DNA of 64,000 bases from Parapusillimonas sp013416435 (GTDB lineage Bacteria; Pseudomonadota; Gammaproteobacteria; Burkholderiales; Burkholderiaceae_B). The stretch covers positions 1,860,001 through 1,924,000 of the forward strand of contig NZ_CP197474.1 of the NCBI RefSeq assembly GCF_052180245.1, given 5' to 3'. The position numbers were made by a program, and so were the translations under genes. Below are positions 16,661-25,654 of the stretch, in pieces. The stretch's first letter is position 1. Every line of letters begins with the position of its first letter. A model generated the notes under the pieces. That model did not search any database, had not been told where the DNA came from, and saw only the letters and a program-made list of their open reading frames with translations.

Positions 16661-17848
16661 TCAGGCGCCGTTGGCGGAGCCGGGGTGCCGGCCGACATGG
16701 ACGACGCGATTTCTTCCTTCGCTCTTGGCGGCGTATAGCATGCGGTCGGCGCGTTCGAGCAGCTCATCGATGGACTCGCCCGGACGCAGGACCGCGACGC
16801 CGAAACTGCCGGTGACGGAGTAGGACGCCGGCAGGCTGCTGAAAGGATGGTCCATCAGCTTGACGCGCATGCGCTCCGCCAGCTCGGTCGCGCCGGCGTA
16901 GTCCGCGTCCGGCAGCAGCACGACGAATTCTTCCCCGCCCACGCGACCGGCCACATCGCCCTTGCGGATCGCGCTCAGCACGATGCCTCCGAATTCTCGA
17001 AGGACGACGTCGCCCGCAGGATGGCCGAAGGTGTCGTTGATGCGCTTGAAATGGTCGAGATCGCACACAATGAGACTGACCGATGCGCCCTTGGGCAAGC
17101 GTGCCATCTTGGCGTGCACATGATCGTTGAAGCCGCGGCGATTCAACAGCCCGGTCAGCGGGTCGACGTCGCGTTCGCTGCGCAGGCGGTCGATCCGGTC
17201 GATCATGCTGGCCACCAGGAGCACGAGGGTCAGCAGCACCGCGAAGAACAGCATGCTGAACTGCAGCATGATCCAGAAGGCGGAGTGAGCGAATTTGTCG
17301 GCAGGACCGAGGGGGTGCACGTTTACCGTGAGCGCGGTGCGCAGGAAGAAACTGAGGGCGAACGCCAGATATACCCAGTACAGCAGAACGTTGATGCCGT
17401 TTGCGTTACGCAAGGGCTTCAGCCTGGGAGTTATGAAAAGCAAGGCCATTCCCGTGCCGAAGTTATTGATCAGGATGCGGGCGACAAGATTGCCATCCAC
17501 GTAGCTGAAATAAGCGATGCCGCCGACGAGCGTGGTGAAGATGGCTGCATGCAAGCCTATTTCCAGCCCTTCGCCGATTCTTCGCAGCATGCCTTCCATG
17601 AGCATGAGCGTGCTCAGTGTGTAAAAAAGCGTCGAGACGACAGCGTTGGGCGCCGTGCCGGAGGGAATCTTGGATATCTGGGTGGCAGCGCCCAGGACAA
17701 AACAAAGATAGGCGCCGGCCAGAAAAAGCAGGTAGCGCGAGCGATGCTGATATTTCCAGAGCCACAAGAAGCTCGACGCAAATATCAGGGTCAGCGTAGG
17801 CGTGGCCAGCGTGAGAATTGCGGAAGCAAGGGAAGTGCTCTGAATCAT
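16661..17848 (-). CDS. membrane diguanylate cyclase (GGDEF)
   Basis: A 395-aa protein with about seven hydrophobic helices over residues 1-215 (an MHYT- or MASE-like sensor of unrecognised type) followed by a GGDEF domain. The active site is GGEEF at 304-308, and an inhibitory RxxD site (RKGD, 295-298) lies at the correct spacing, so it is probably catalytically active and product-inhibited. DPLTGLLNRRGF and CDLDHFKRINDTFGH are intact. It makes c-di-GMP from two GTP. No EAL domain is present. Confidence 0.93.
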   Translation of the reverse strand: MIQSTSLASAILTLATPTLTLIFASSFLWLWKYQHRSRYLLFLAGAYLCFVLGAATQISKIPSGTAPNAVVSTLFYTLSTLMLMEGMLRRIGEGLEIGLHAAIFTTLVGGIAYFSYVDGNLVARILINNFGTGMALLFITPRLKPLRNANGINVLLYWVYLAFALSFFLRTALTVNVHPLGPADKFAHSAFWIMLQFSMLFFAVLLTLVLLVASMIDRIDRLRSERDVDPLTGLLNRRGFNDHVHAKMARLPKGASVSLIVCDLDHFKRINDTFGHPAGDVVLREFGGIVLSAIRKGDVAGRVGGEEFVVLLPDADYAGATELAERMRVKLMDHPFSSLPASYSVTGSFGVAVLRPGESIDELLERADRMLYAAKSEGRNRVVHVGRHPGSANGA

Positions 17849-18026
17849 GAAGGATTCACGTTTACATACAGTTATACGATGAAAGATCAGTTTAACGGAG
17901 TGATCACCTCATTTGCGCTTGCCGGGCAGATGCGAATGAGAGATTCTTGCACGTTTTGACACAAACGTGACGGAAACTTTGCCTTTCTTGTATCGTTTTG
18001 AAGGCGAGCGGTCAGATCGTCGGCGA

Positions 18027-18106
18027 GGGTCAGACCCCGCATAGGGTCTGACCCTGGACTCGGTTTCATTGGTATTGGGGTCAGACCCCGTACGGGGTCT
18101 GACCCC
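18027..18106. repeat. nested-palindrome repeat cluster (2 copies)
   Basis: Copies at about 18027-18055 (one arm shortened) and 18077-18106 (canonical arms, GTAC spacer). The cluster lies between the stop codon of the NTF2-like lipoprotein gene and the promoter side of the diguanylate cyclase gene. Confidence 0.95.
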
Positions 18107-18116
18107 CGCGACCCGT

Positions 18117-18578
18117 TTACTGGGGCTCGGGAAGGAGCGACGAATGATGGCTGGTAATGAGCCACTTGTCGCCGGACCACCGGTAGGTATAGGTGTAGCG
18201 GGCTTTGGCTGTGCTGCCGTCGCCGAAAGCGAAGGTGTACAGGCCGGTGTCGATGGCGGTGTTGCAGCCCAGAAGGATGTTGCGCTGGTCGATTGACCCG
18301 CGCGGGCGTTGCTGAAGGAAGTACTCGAAGTAATCCATCTTGTCGGCCTTGGACAGGCGAGGGGAGTTGGACAAGGTGGGAAGAAGGACGGCGTCCGCCG
18401 CATAAAGCGTTGCAACTTTCTTCGGGTCGCCCGTTTGCAGCGTGGCGTTCCATGTGTCGAACAGGCCGGCCACTTCTTCGGTGGAGGTCTTGTGGCAGGT
18501 GGTTTCGTAGGTGTCCTTGCCAGGGCCGGCACACGCGGCGAGCGCCAGTGTGGCGGCGGTACAAAGGATGAAGCGCAT
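18117..18578 (-). CDS. NTF2-like lipoprotein (SgcJ/DUF4440/CaMKII-association-domain type)
   Basis: A 153-aa protein with a lipoprotein signal (MRFILCTAATLALAAC-AG lipobox). The mature part is an NTF2-fold domain: VAGLFDTWNATLQTGDPKKV, LYAADAVLLPTLS, then YTYTYRWSGDKWLITSHHSS, the last strand that closes the ligand pocket. Members of this fold bind small molecules or act as isomerases; no catalytic residue can be assigned. It sits 22 bp past the downstream end of an MFS transporter gene on the same strand. Confidence 0.85.
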   Translation of the reverse strand: MRFILCTAATLALAACAGPGKDTYETTCHKTSTEEVAGLFDTWNATLQTGDPKKVATLYAADAVLLPTLSNSPRLSKADKMDYFEYFLQQRPRGSIDQRNILLGCNTAIDTGLYTFAFGDGSTAKARYTYTYRWSGDKWLITSHHSSLLPEPQ

Positions 18579-18600
18579 GGGTGGTCTCCGGTTTCAAGCG

Positions 18601-19815
18601 TTATTGTTCTGCTTTGCCTGGCAGCCATCGCCAAAAGAACACTGCGGCCAACAAGCCCAGCCCGCCGATGCTGGCAATACCCGCCCCCAGTGTGGCAAGC
18701 GCGGCGACGCCTGAAAGCACCAGGGGCCCCCCGCATGCGCCAAGGTCAGTGATGAAGCGCCATATGCCCAGGAAGTGCGTGCGCCCGTTCTTGGGGGATG
18801 CGTCCGCACCGATGGTCATGATCAGCCCTGAACCTACGCCGTTGCCCAGTCCCAGAATCAGCGTGATGATGATAAATCCAATCAGGCTTGCCGACAAGGG
18901 CATGAGCAGCAACGATGCGCCCATGATGATCATCGACGGCAAGGCCACCCAGCGGCGGCCGTGCCGGTCCATGACATAGCCGGAAGGATAGAACAGCAGC
19001 ATGTCTATGGCGCCCATGGCCCCGTAGACGATCGCAGTGGTTGCGGGATCGAGCCCGATGTGGCTGGCCCACAGGGGAATGATGATCTGGCGGCAGGAAC
19101 GCACCGCGGCAAGCAGCATGCAGCCCGTGCCCAGCGTCAGGAACGCGCCGCGATGATCCCGGATGATGTTCCCGGCTCGAACGGCGGTTTGCTGCGTATG
19201 CGTGGCGTTGCCGGCTTTGTCCGGAGGCGTGCGAACGGTGAGGTCGGGAATGCCCAGCGACAGCCCGCCCGCCGCCGCCGAAGCAATGATGGCGATGACA
19301 TAGGCGCCCGGCAGGCCCATGAAATGCATGAGTCCGGCCCCGACGAAGGGTCCCAGGAACATGCCGACGCGCATCGCGCCGCCCAGCGAGGACATCGCCC
19401 GGGCCCGCATGGTGATGGGCACGGCTTCCGTCAGGTAGGTCTGGCGCGCCAGCATGAAGATGGACTGCGATATGCCGATCATGAACACGCCTGCAGCCAG
19501 CACCCATGCCGAACTTGCCAGCACGCACAGTATCAGTGCAATGATCATCAGTCCCGCCGCCGCGGTCATGGCGCGCCGCTCGCCGTGGCGGGCGGTCAGG
19601 ATGGAGGCGGGTATGTTGCTCAGCAGCGACCCGACACCGATCAGCGCGACGATAAGGCCAGATGCGGCCACCGAAGCGCCCAGGTCGCGGGCGCTGAGCG
19701 CAATGACCGGAAAGATGGCTCCTTCGGCAAGCCCGAACAGGGCGGTGGGCCCGAAGGCCGCTACGGCAATTTTCCGAAGGCTGAATGAAGGGTCGCTGGT
19801 CGCCACGATGCACAA
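18601..19815 (-). CDS. MFS transporter, 12-TM efflux type
   Basis: A 404-aa major facilitator protein. The TM2-3 loop motif is seen as ILTARHGERRAMT and the TM8-9 equivalent as GYVMDRHGRRWVAL. The TM5 sequence GAMRVGMFLGPFVGAGLM fits the drug:H+ antiporter group, but substrate cannot be called. Start is uncertain: the frame opens with TTG at 19815 and a GTG at 19806; neither has a good Shine-Dalgarno. The following NTF2-like lipoprotein gene is probably co-transcribed. Confidence 0.85.
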   Translation of the reverse strand: MCIVATSDPSFSLRKIAVAAFGPTALFGLAEGAIFPVIALSARDLGASVAASGLIVALIGVGSLLSNIPASILTARHGERRAMTAAAGLMIIALILCVLASSAWVLAAGVFMIGISQSIFMLARQTYLTEAVPITMRARAMSSLGGAMRVGMFLGPFVGAGLMHFMGLPGAYVIAIIASAAAGGLSLGIPDLTVRTPPDKAGNATHTQQTAVRAGNIIRDHRGAFLTLGTGCMLLAAVRSCRQIIIPLWASHIGLDPATTAIVYGAMGAIDMLLFYPSGYVMDRHGRRWVALPSMIIMGASLLLMPLSASLIGFIIITLILGLGNGVGSGLIMTIGADASPKNGRTHFLGIWRFITDLGACGGPLVLSGVAALATLGAGIASIGGLGLLAAVFFWRWLPGKAEQ

Positions 19816-19855
19816 TTCTGGGCAGGTAAAGACCAGTATTCTGACATAGGTTGAA

Positions 19856-19961
19856 GGGGTCGGACTCCGTGCAGGGTCCGACCCCTGGCCTCATGTGGTC
19901 AATTTTGGGGTCAGACCCCGTACGGGGTCTGACCCCTTGAACCCGTACGGGGTCTGACCCC
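19856..19961. repeat. nested-palindrome repeat cluster (2 copies plus a half)
   Basis: A diverged copy at 19856-19886 with GGGGTCGGACTCC and GGGTCCGACCCC arms, a canonical copy at 19907-19936 with GTAC spacer, and a single right arm ending near 19961. They fill the gap between the phoX stop and the MFS start. Confidence 0.92.
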
Positions 19962-19968
19962 AACACCG

Positions 19969-21912
19969 CTAGGTGCCGATCACGCCGCCGTCGTCCTTGG
20001 TGATGATCAGGGTTGCGGAGCGCGGTATTGATGAGCCGCCGTCGGGCCAGTGGCTGTTGCCGGCTTCGCCCGGGTGCTGTACATTGATGAACAGGGTCTT
20101 GCTGTCGGGCGTAAAGGCGATGCCGGTGACTTCGCACTCTTTGGGTCCGACCAGGAAGCGGCGGATCTCCTTGCTGACGGGATCCGCACAGAGCATCTGG
20201 TTGTTGCCCTGGCCTTCATAATCGCCGCTGTTGCTGTACTTGCCGTCGGTCTGTATCCACAGGCGTCCATCGCGGTCGAATGCAAGTCCGTCGGGGCTGT
20301 TGAAAGTGTTGTCCACGGTGATGTTGCTGGATCCCGATTTCAAGTTCTTGCGGTCGGTGTACTTCACCGGATTGCCGGCCAGCACGAAAACGTCCCATTC
20401 GAAGCGCGTCGCGGCGGCGTCCGCGCCGGATTCGCGCCAGCGCAATATCTGGCCGTAGATATTCTTCTCGCGGGGATTTGCGTCGTCCGTGCCAATGCGC
20501 TTGTCATTGTTGGTCAGGGTGACGTAGACTTCGCCGCTGCCCGGATGCACGCTGACCCATTCGGGACGGTCCATCTTCGTGGCGCCGACGGCATCCGCCG
20601 CAAGACGGGTGTGGATCAGAACTTCGGCCTGGCTGGCAAAGCGCGGATCGGCGGCGAGTGTGGCGTTGGCAGCCTTGTCCAGAAGAATCCATTCGCCATC
20701 GCCCATGAAGTCGCCGCTCGTCGCACCATCGTTGAACTTCGCGACAAAGAGCTTGCCGGCATCGAGCAGCCTGGAGTTGTCGCCGTTCTCTTGGTAGGCA
20801 CCGTCCGAAACGAATTTGTAGACATAGTCGTCCCGCTGATCGTCGCCCATGTAGACCACGATGCGCTTGTCGGCGGTCAGCGTATACGCGGCGTTCTCGT
20901 GCTTGATGCGGCCCAGAGCGGTACGTTTGCGCGGAACGGAGTCCGGATCGAAGGGGTCGATTTCGACTATCCAGCCATGGCGGTTGGATTCATTCGGGAT
21001 TTTGGCGTAATCGAAGCGGTCGACAAACTGTTCCCAGCCATATTCGCTGCGTCCGGCGGAAAGCCCATAGCGCTTTTGCGCCGCATCGCGGCTGTCCGTG
21101 CCCGAGGCGGTGCCGAAATAATTATTGAAATTTTCCTCACAGGTCAGGTAGGTGTTCCAGGGTGTCCAACCATTCCCGCAGTTATTGAAGGTGCCCAGCA
21201 CTTTCGTTCCGGTCGGGTCGTCGTGGGTCTTGAGCAGATCATGGCCGGCGGCCGGTCCCGTCAGCGCCATCGGGCTTTGCGCGGTGATGCGGCGGTTATA
21301 GCGCGAATCGAGCTTGATTTCCCATTTGCCTGTCGCGTTGCGGGCAATGTGCATGACGGAGACGCCATGGGCATTCATCGCTTTGGCCGCCTTGTCGGCA
21401 GTCAGGGCTTCGCCGTCCGCGGCACCGAACAGCCATACATAGCGGTTTTTGTCCACGGTCGTGTATTCGTGGTTCATCACGAGCAGGCCTTCGCTGCTGC
21501 TGCCGTCGATCGGAAAGAAATGTATGCCGTCGTGGTTGTCGCCCACTTGCCTGGCCTGCGCCGCCGCGTCGTCGCTCGCATCGGCTTTCCAGGAAGGGTC
21601 GCCGGCGAACAGCGGCGTGCCCCAAGGAGCGAAGACCGTTGCGGTATAGCCCGGGGCGATCTTGATCGCATCGTCCGTTGAAATGGGGATGGCCTTGAAA
21701 CCGAGCAGAGAGGCCGCCGTGTTCCCCGTCGCCGCCGCGGTCGCGCTGCGCGTGCCCAGCGGGTTGGCCAGGAACATTGCGGCGGAAAGGCCGATTCCCG
21801 ATTTCAGGAAGCGTCGGCGGCTCACGCTGCGCTCGACGACTTGCTGGAAATGTTCGTTGTCGGAGGTATTGGTCGGAATGTCTTCCGTGTCGAGTTCTGG
21901 ATGATCGTGCAT
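19969..21912 (-). CDS. phoX: PhoX-family alkaline phosphatase (DUF839), Tat-exported
   Basis: A 647-aa protein. A twin-arginine signal SRRRFLKSGIGLSAAMFLA starts near residue 31 after a hydrophilic leader. The mature part contains WTPWNTYLTCEENFNNYFG, GWIVEIDPFDPDS, KRTALGRIKHENA and DRPEWVSVHPGSGEVYVTLTN, which are PhoX family blocks for the calcium/iron active site and beta-propeller. PhoX releases phosphate from a range of organophosphates in the periplasm and is normally PhoB-controlled; I could not find a convincing Pho box upstream. Confidence 0.93.
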   Translation of the reverse strand: MHDHPELDTEDIPTNTSDNEHFQQVVERSVSRRRFLKSGIGLSAAMFLANPLGTRSATAAATGNTAASLLGFKAIPISTDDAIKIAPGYTATVFAPWGTPLFAGDPSWKADASDDAAAQARQVGDNHDGIHFFPIDGSSSEGLLVMNHEYTTVDKNRYVWLFGAADGEALTADKAAKAMNAHGVSVMHIARNATGKWEIKLDSRYNRRITAQSPMALTGPAAGHDLLKTHDDPTGTKVLGTFNNCGNGWTPWNTYLTCEENFNNYFGTASGTDSRDAAQKRYGLSAGRSEYGWEQFVDRFDYAKIPNESNRHGWIVEIDPFDPDSVPRKRTALGRIKHENAAYTLTADKRIVVYMGDDQRDDYVYKFVSDGAYQENGDNSRLLDAGKLFVAKFNDGATSGDFMGDGEWILLDKAANATLAADPRFASQAEVLIHTRLAADAVGATKMDRPEWVSVHPGSGEVYVTLTNNDKRIGTDDANPREKNIYGQILRWRESGADAAATRFEWDVFVLAGNPVKYTDRKNLKSGSSNITVDNTFNSPDGLAFDRDGRLWIQTDGKYSNSGDYEGQGNNQMLCADPVSKEIRRFLVGPKECEVTGIAFTPDSKTLFINVQHPGEAGNSHWPDGGSSIPRSATLIITKDDGGVIGT

Positions 21913-22002
21913 GCTGTCGCTCCGGTCTGTTGCAAGGAGCCGGCAGTATGGAGGCGATGTGTTGCACGAATGTGAATGCGCCGGCGTTAGGCCGTCACGC
22001 CA

Positions 22003-22032
22003 GGGGTCAGACCCCGTATGGGGTCTGACCCC
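22003..22032. repeat. nested-palindrome repeat, single copy
   Basis: Canonical arms with a GTAT spacer, between the phoX start and the stop of a diguanylate cyclase gene on the same strand. Confidence 0.93.
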
Positions 22033-22063
22033 GCATCCGGCGCTAACAGTGCCCCAGACGGCC

Positions 22064-23818
22064 TCAGGCCTGTCTGCCTTGGCCGCTAAGGGTCTTCTTC
22101 AAGTACATGTCCTTGTCCGCCTGGGCCAGCAGTGTGTCGCTGGACGTGCCGTCGTCCGGAAAGCATGCCGCGCCGATACAGGCGCCGACGGCCATGGTGT
22201 GTCCGTCATGGTATTGAAGCCGGGAGAGGCTGGCGGTCAGCTTGGCGGTAAGCGCCGTCAGATTGGGTCGTTCCCTTGAGCCTTCTACGATGATGACGAA
22301 TTCGTCGCCCCCCAAACGGACGACGGTATCCGTGCGGCGCACGCAGTCCAGTAGGCGCTGTGCCGTTATCCGCAGTACCTGGTCTCCGACGGAGTGGCCA
22401 TAGGTGTCGTTGATGGGCTTGAAATGATTCAGGTCTATCAGCAGTACATATCCATGCAGCGACAAGCGCTTCGCGCGCAATACGGCGCGTTCCAGCTCTT
22501 CGTCCAGCACGATCCGGTTTCCGAGACCGGTGAGCGGGTCACGGCGTGCGATCCGCATCAGGGTCTTTTCATTTTCCCGCAGCCTGTCGATGACCGTGGC
22601 AAGCTGCTGCTGGCGGTTGGCATTTTCGAGAAAGGCGCCGATCATGTCCGCCACGGTTTGCAGGAAAGTCTTTTCGCTGGCGGACCAGTCCCGGTCCTCT
22701 TCCAGGTCTTCCACGCAAATGAATCCATACCAGTGACTATGGCCCCACACGGGAAAAGCGGCCAGGCTGCGCACGCCGCGCCGCCGTAGGACTTGTTGAT
22801 CCGACATCGGAAACTGAGCGATGGTACCGGCCACCGGCCGTCTTTCCTTGAACTGCCCGGCCCAGTGCGTTTCCTCGGGATGCTCCTCGAAATCGGCCGG
22901 GCTGGCGCCGGGGCCGAACGGACGCCCAGCCAGGACCGTGTAGTTCAGGTAGAACTCGCCGGCCTCGTTGATATCGTTTTCGGCCAGGTAAAGCCTGTCG
23001 GCATCCATCGTGATACGGACGCGCTCCAGCACGTCGATGAGGGGGGAGGCGTCCTGCGAGGAGGTGGCCAGCAATTCGCTCGCACACTGCGCCAGCGTCT
23101 GCTGGCGCTTGTAGCGGGAATCGAGCTCCATCATCAAGCCGCCATAGGCGGCCATGACGTCGCCCAGCTCATCGTTCTGCCTTTCAGTGGGAAGGTTCCG
23201 CAGCCGTTGGATGGTGTCGCGCGATTCGATTTCCATATTGATGGCGTTGCGAAAGCGGGCCAGCGGCTGGTCGACCACCCGGCGAAACACCAGCAAGGTT
23301 CCCACGAGAAGAACCGTGAACATGGCGACGAACAGCACCAGGTAGCGCCATAAGAGATCCACGGCAGCCGTCCAGATGGAGATTCGGCTGAAACGCGCGA
23401 CCAGTTCGCCCACTTGAAAGCTGCGGCCGCCGCTGTCTTTATGGTGAATGAGCTGTCGGTAAGGCGGCGTGAGATCGGGTTGCCCGGCGTTGGATCCGGC
23501 GGCGATGGTTTGCCCGGAACAGGCGTCGAGCAGCTGAACGTCCGCAACCCCTTGCTGGTAGGCCAGTGCGTTGACGATGCCGTTCAGCGTTGCCGTGTCG
23601 CAATCCCAAAGCGGCTTGACCAAAGACCGGGCATAGACGCTCATGAGTTCGGTGCGCTCGGACTCCAGCTTGACGCGCTGGGCATGGTAGCCGATCAGCA
23701 CGGTACCGGCGCCCGCCAGCAAGAACACGAGCACGAAGGGAATGAACAGGGAGCTGATGAACTGGCGGTACAGCGATCGCCTGCGCGGCTTGACGACGGA
23801 ATCCTTGGCGCGGTTCAT
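22064..23818 (-). CDS. diguanylate cyclase with periplasmic sensor, HAMP-like and GAF domains
   Basis: A 584-aa protein. TM1 (about 20-42) and TM2 (about 150-178) bracket a roughly 105-residue periplasmic domain. A HAMP-like segment with helical linker (180-235) is followed by a GAF domain (about 240-400) and GGDEF. The active site GGDEF is at 503-507 with an RxxD inhibitory site (RRTD) five residues upstream, so the enzyme should be active. The ATG overlaps the stop of the upstream binding-protein gene by 4 bp, which suggests that the binding protein delivers the signal to the periplasmic domain. Confidence 0.93.
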   Translation of the reverse strand: MNRAKDSVVKPRRRSLYRQFISSLFIPFVLVFLLAGAGTVLIGYHAQRVKLESERTELMSVYARSLVKPLWDCDTATLNGIVNALAYQQGVADVQLLDACSGQTIAAGSNAGQPDLTPPYRQLIHHKDSGGRSFQVGELVARFSRISIWTAAVDLLWRYLVLFVAMFTVLLVGTLLVFRRVVDQPLARFRNAINMEIESRDTIQRLRNLPTERQNDELGDVMAAYGGLMMELDSRYKRQQTLAQCASELLATSSQDASPLIDVLERVRITMDADRLYLAENDINEAGEFYLNYTVLAGRPFGPGASPADFEEHPEETHWAGQFKERRPVAGTIAQFPMSDQQVLRRRGVRSLAAFPVWGHSHWYGFICVEDLEEDRDWSASEKTFLQTVADMIGAFLENANRQQQLATVIDRLRENEKTLMRIARRDPLTGLGNRIVLDEELERAVLRAKRLSLHGYVLLIDLNHFKPINDTYGHSVGDQVLRITAQRLLDCVRRTDTVVRLGGDEFVIIVEGSRERPNLTALTAKLTASLSRLQYHDGHTMAVGACIGAACFPDDGTSSDTLLAQADKDMYLKKTLSGQGRQA

Positions 23819-24738
23819 TGCGATACCTGCCTGTAGAGTAGATGTCGATAGCGGGCGGGCACCAGATCATAGCCGTAGAATGGGTTGTCTATGTCGATGA
23901 TGGTGCGTTGAAGGAAGGCGCTGTCGGGCGGCGGCTTGCGGTATTGCGCCCAGATCTTGAGGAAGCTGCCATTTTCGATGAGGACGTCGAAGCCCTTTTG
24001 CAATGCCTCGTACAGCGCGTCCGCCTCGGGTTTCGGAGATACCCATGCGAAACGGAACCAGGGGTAACGCACCAGTATGTAGGGGTCCGTCGTAAGCTGT
24101 GGGTATTTTTTCCGGAAGTGCGGAAGGAAATACGTGAGGGTCTCTTCCAGGCCCAGCGGAAAGAGGTCGACGAAGCCGGCCTCCATCTGCACAGCGAATT
24201 CTCCATTGGCCCAGTTCTTGATCTCTTTCGTCGGAATGCCCGCCGCCCGGTAGATTTCGACGTCCATCCACCCCACGTTCTGTCCCATCGAGTATGCCCG
24301 CAGATCTGCCGCGGTCTTCACGTTTGCCAGCGTGTGCTCCTGGGACTCCAGCAGCAGATTGATGCGATAGCCCAGCAATCCGCGGTCGAGCGGCACGGGA
24401 ATCATGCGCAGCTTGCCTTCTTTCACGAGCTTCAGGCGTGCCGGGGTCGCCGGCATCATGTCGACGTGGGTGTGGCCGGAACTGATCATATGGACATTGC
24501 GTTTTTCATTGCCCGCCGGCGCATCCACGAAGTCGGCCTGCATCCCGCCTGCCTCCATGGCGGCGCGGACCAGCGCCCGCGCATGTTGCAGATGGCCTTC
24601 GTTCTGGACCACGAAACCGGCGGCGCTTGCTGTGACGTGCAGCAGCATGCAAGCGCCGCAGGTGAACAAGACGCCGGCGCGCAGCCGAAGAAAGGCGAGC
24701 GCGAATGACATCAAAGCGGTCGGGAAGGGCGTCGACAT
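23815..24738 (-). CDS. periplasmic solute-binding protein (type 2, orphan) coupled to a diguanylate cyclase
   Basis: A 307-aa protein with an N-terminal hydrophobic export segment ending near TASA-AG. The mature sequence has a two-lobe binding-protein pattern: VKTAADLRAYSMGQNVGWMDVEIYRAAG in the hinge region and MEAGFVDLFPLGLEETL in lobe 2. No permease or ATPase gene is nearby, so uptake is unlikely. The 4-bp overlap with the diguanylate cyclase gene indicates a sensory role. Ligand unknown; the abundance of aromatic residues in YPWFRFAW is the only hint. Confidence 0.8.
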   Translation of the reverse strand: MSTPFPTALMSFALAFLRLRAGVLFTCGACMLLHVTASAAGFVVQNEGHLQHARALVRAAMEAGGMQADFVDAPAGNEKRNVHMISSGHTHVDMMPATPARLKLVKEGKLRMIPVPLDRGLLGYRINLLLESQEHTLANVKTAADLRAYSMGQNVGWMDVEIYRAAGIPTKEIKNWANGEFAVQMEAGFVDLFPLGLEETLTYFLPHFRKKYPQLTTDPYILVRYPWFRFAWVSPKPEADALYEALQKGFDVLIENGSFLKIWAQYRKPPPDSAFLQRTIIDIDNPFYGYDLVPARYRHLLYRQVSQ

Positions 24739-24859
24739 CTGGAATGTAACCCCATGTGTCTTTATGTAATGGCTTGGCCGATTTTAAACCGGAAACAAGG
24801 GCCATAACACCCTATTGTTCATTTGTTATGAAGGGGGCGTATTTTTGATCGGTGGAGTG

Positions 24860-24889
24860 GGGGTCAGACCCCGTACGGGGTCTGACCCC
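24860..24889. repeat. nested-palindrome repeat, single copy
   Basis: Canonical arms with GTAC spacer, 18 bp past the DUF2249 stop codon and upstream of the binding-protein/diguanylate-cyclase pair. Confidence 0.95.
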
Positions 24890-24907
24890 AGGGATATCCC
24901 CGGGGCA

Positions 24908-25168
24908 TCAAACCGACGGGTCCGAGCCCTTCCAGATCAGGATTTCGAACGCGGTATCGGAACGCACGGTGCAAGCATGCAGGAAGCCGTTCTGCCGCAG
25001 AATCCCATATAGCGGGCGAGGTTCGCGGTCGATGACCATCAGCAGGCGCTTCGAGGGCGGAAGCGTTGCGAGCGCATCCAGCACGCGCTCAAGGGGCTCC
25101 GGAGGCATGAGGCCACGGACATCCAGCACGAGGTCCATGGCGCCGGCAGGGGGCAGGCCGGTGTTCAT
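24908..25168 (-). CDS. DUF2249 protein (TusA-like fold)
   Basis: An 86-aa protein: DLVLDVRGLMPPEPLERVLDALATL, then a strand-turn-strand ending AFEILIWKG. This is the DUF2249 pattern, distantly related to the sulfur carrier TusA, but the TusA Cys-Pro is replaced by MPPEP, so sulfur transfer is not expected. Family members often neighbour hemerythrin-like or nitric-oxide-related genes; none is here. It follows a second DUF2249 gene after 5 nt, so both are in one operon. Confidence 0.8.
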   Translation of the reverse strand: MNTGLPPAGAMDLVLDVRGLMPPEPLERVLDALATLPPSKRLLMVIDREPRPLYGILRQNGFLHACTVRSDTAFEILIWKGSDPSV

Positions 25169-25173
25169 GCGTG

Positions 25174-25446
25174 TCAGGCGCGGCTGTCCGCCACGATGTG
25201 AAAGTCGATCACGATTTCGCCGGGTTCGCGCGACACATACTCGATCCGGACATCGTCGCCGAAAGAGCCTTGCAGTTGCTGCAGCAGAGGCAAAGGGTCG
25301 TGATCATTGCAAAAGCGCATGGTCTCGCCGGGCTGCAAGGCCGACAGCGCGCCGAATATGGCGGCATGGCGGAAGCGCTTGGCGACGCCCCGGGCGTCGA
25401 AAGGGTAGGCGGTCTGCGAAAGAACGGGAATGGACGGTTCGGCCAC
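25174..25446 (-). CDS. DUF2249 protein, second copy
   Basis: A 90-aa protein with FDARGVAKRFRHAAIFGALSAL, GETMRFCNDHDPLPLLQQLQ and YVSREPGEIVIDFHI, the fuller DUF2249 pattern including the HDP motif seen in many members. I chose a GTG start at 25446 because AAAAAGGA lies 7 nt upstream; the ATG at 25479 has no site. Together with the next gene it forms a small operon divergent from a methyltransferase gene. Confidence 0.82.
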   Translation of the reverse strand: MAEPSIPVLSQTAYPFDARGVAKRFRHAAIFGALSALQPGETMRFCNDHDPLPLLQQLQGSFGDDVRIEYVSREPGEIVIDFHIVADSRA

Positions 25447-25654
25447 GATGGATTCCTTTTTGTGGTACGTGTGAGGCATGCCTGAGCATGCGATGAGGCG
25501 TTTTGATTATAGGTAGCCGCTGGCGAAATCCATTTGGGAACCCCATGCGCAGTGTGGTTGTCCGCCTTGCGCTGGGCGGCAAATGGCCTTGCGCAGACAA
25601 TTGAGGCATACTGGGCGGATCTTGTGTATTTTCCTGAAAATAAACGGTGTTTAA

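Noticed and set aside
16847..17959. 370-codon plus-strand frame opposite the GGDEF protein
   Set aside because: Shadow frame; GGDEF, I-site and helices are all on the minus strand.
20050..21681. 543-codon plus-strand frame opposite phoX
   Set aside because: Shadow of a high-GC gene; no recognisable domain.
21913..21990. Pho box upstream of phoX
   Set aside because: I looked for CTGTCAT-type direct repeats and found none convincing.
19943..25012. Peptides such as VRPRTGSDP and GSDPVRGLTP in several small frames
   Set aside because: They are translations of the palindromic repeats, not conserved protein motifs.
25480..25654. FNR/ANR box between DUF2249 and methyltransferase genes
   Set aside because: TTGAT-N4-ATCAA is not present; TTGATTATAGGTAG matches only one half.
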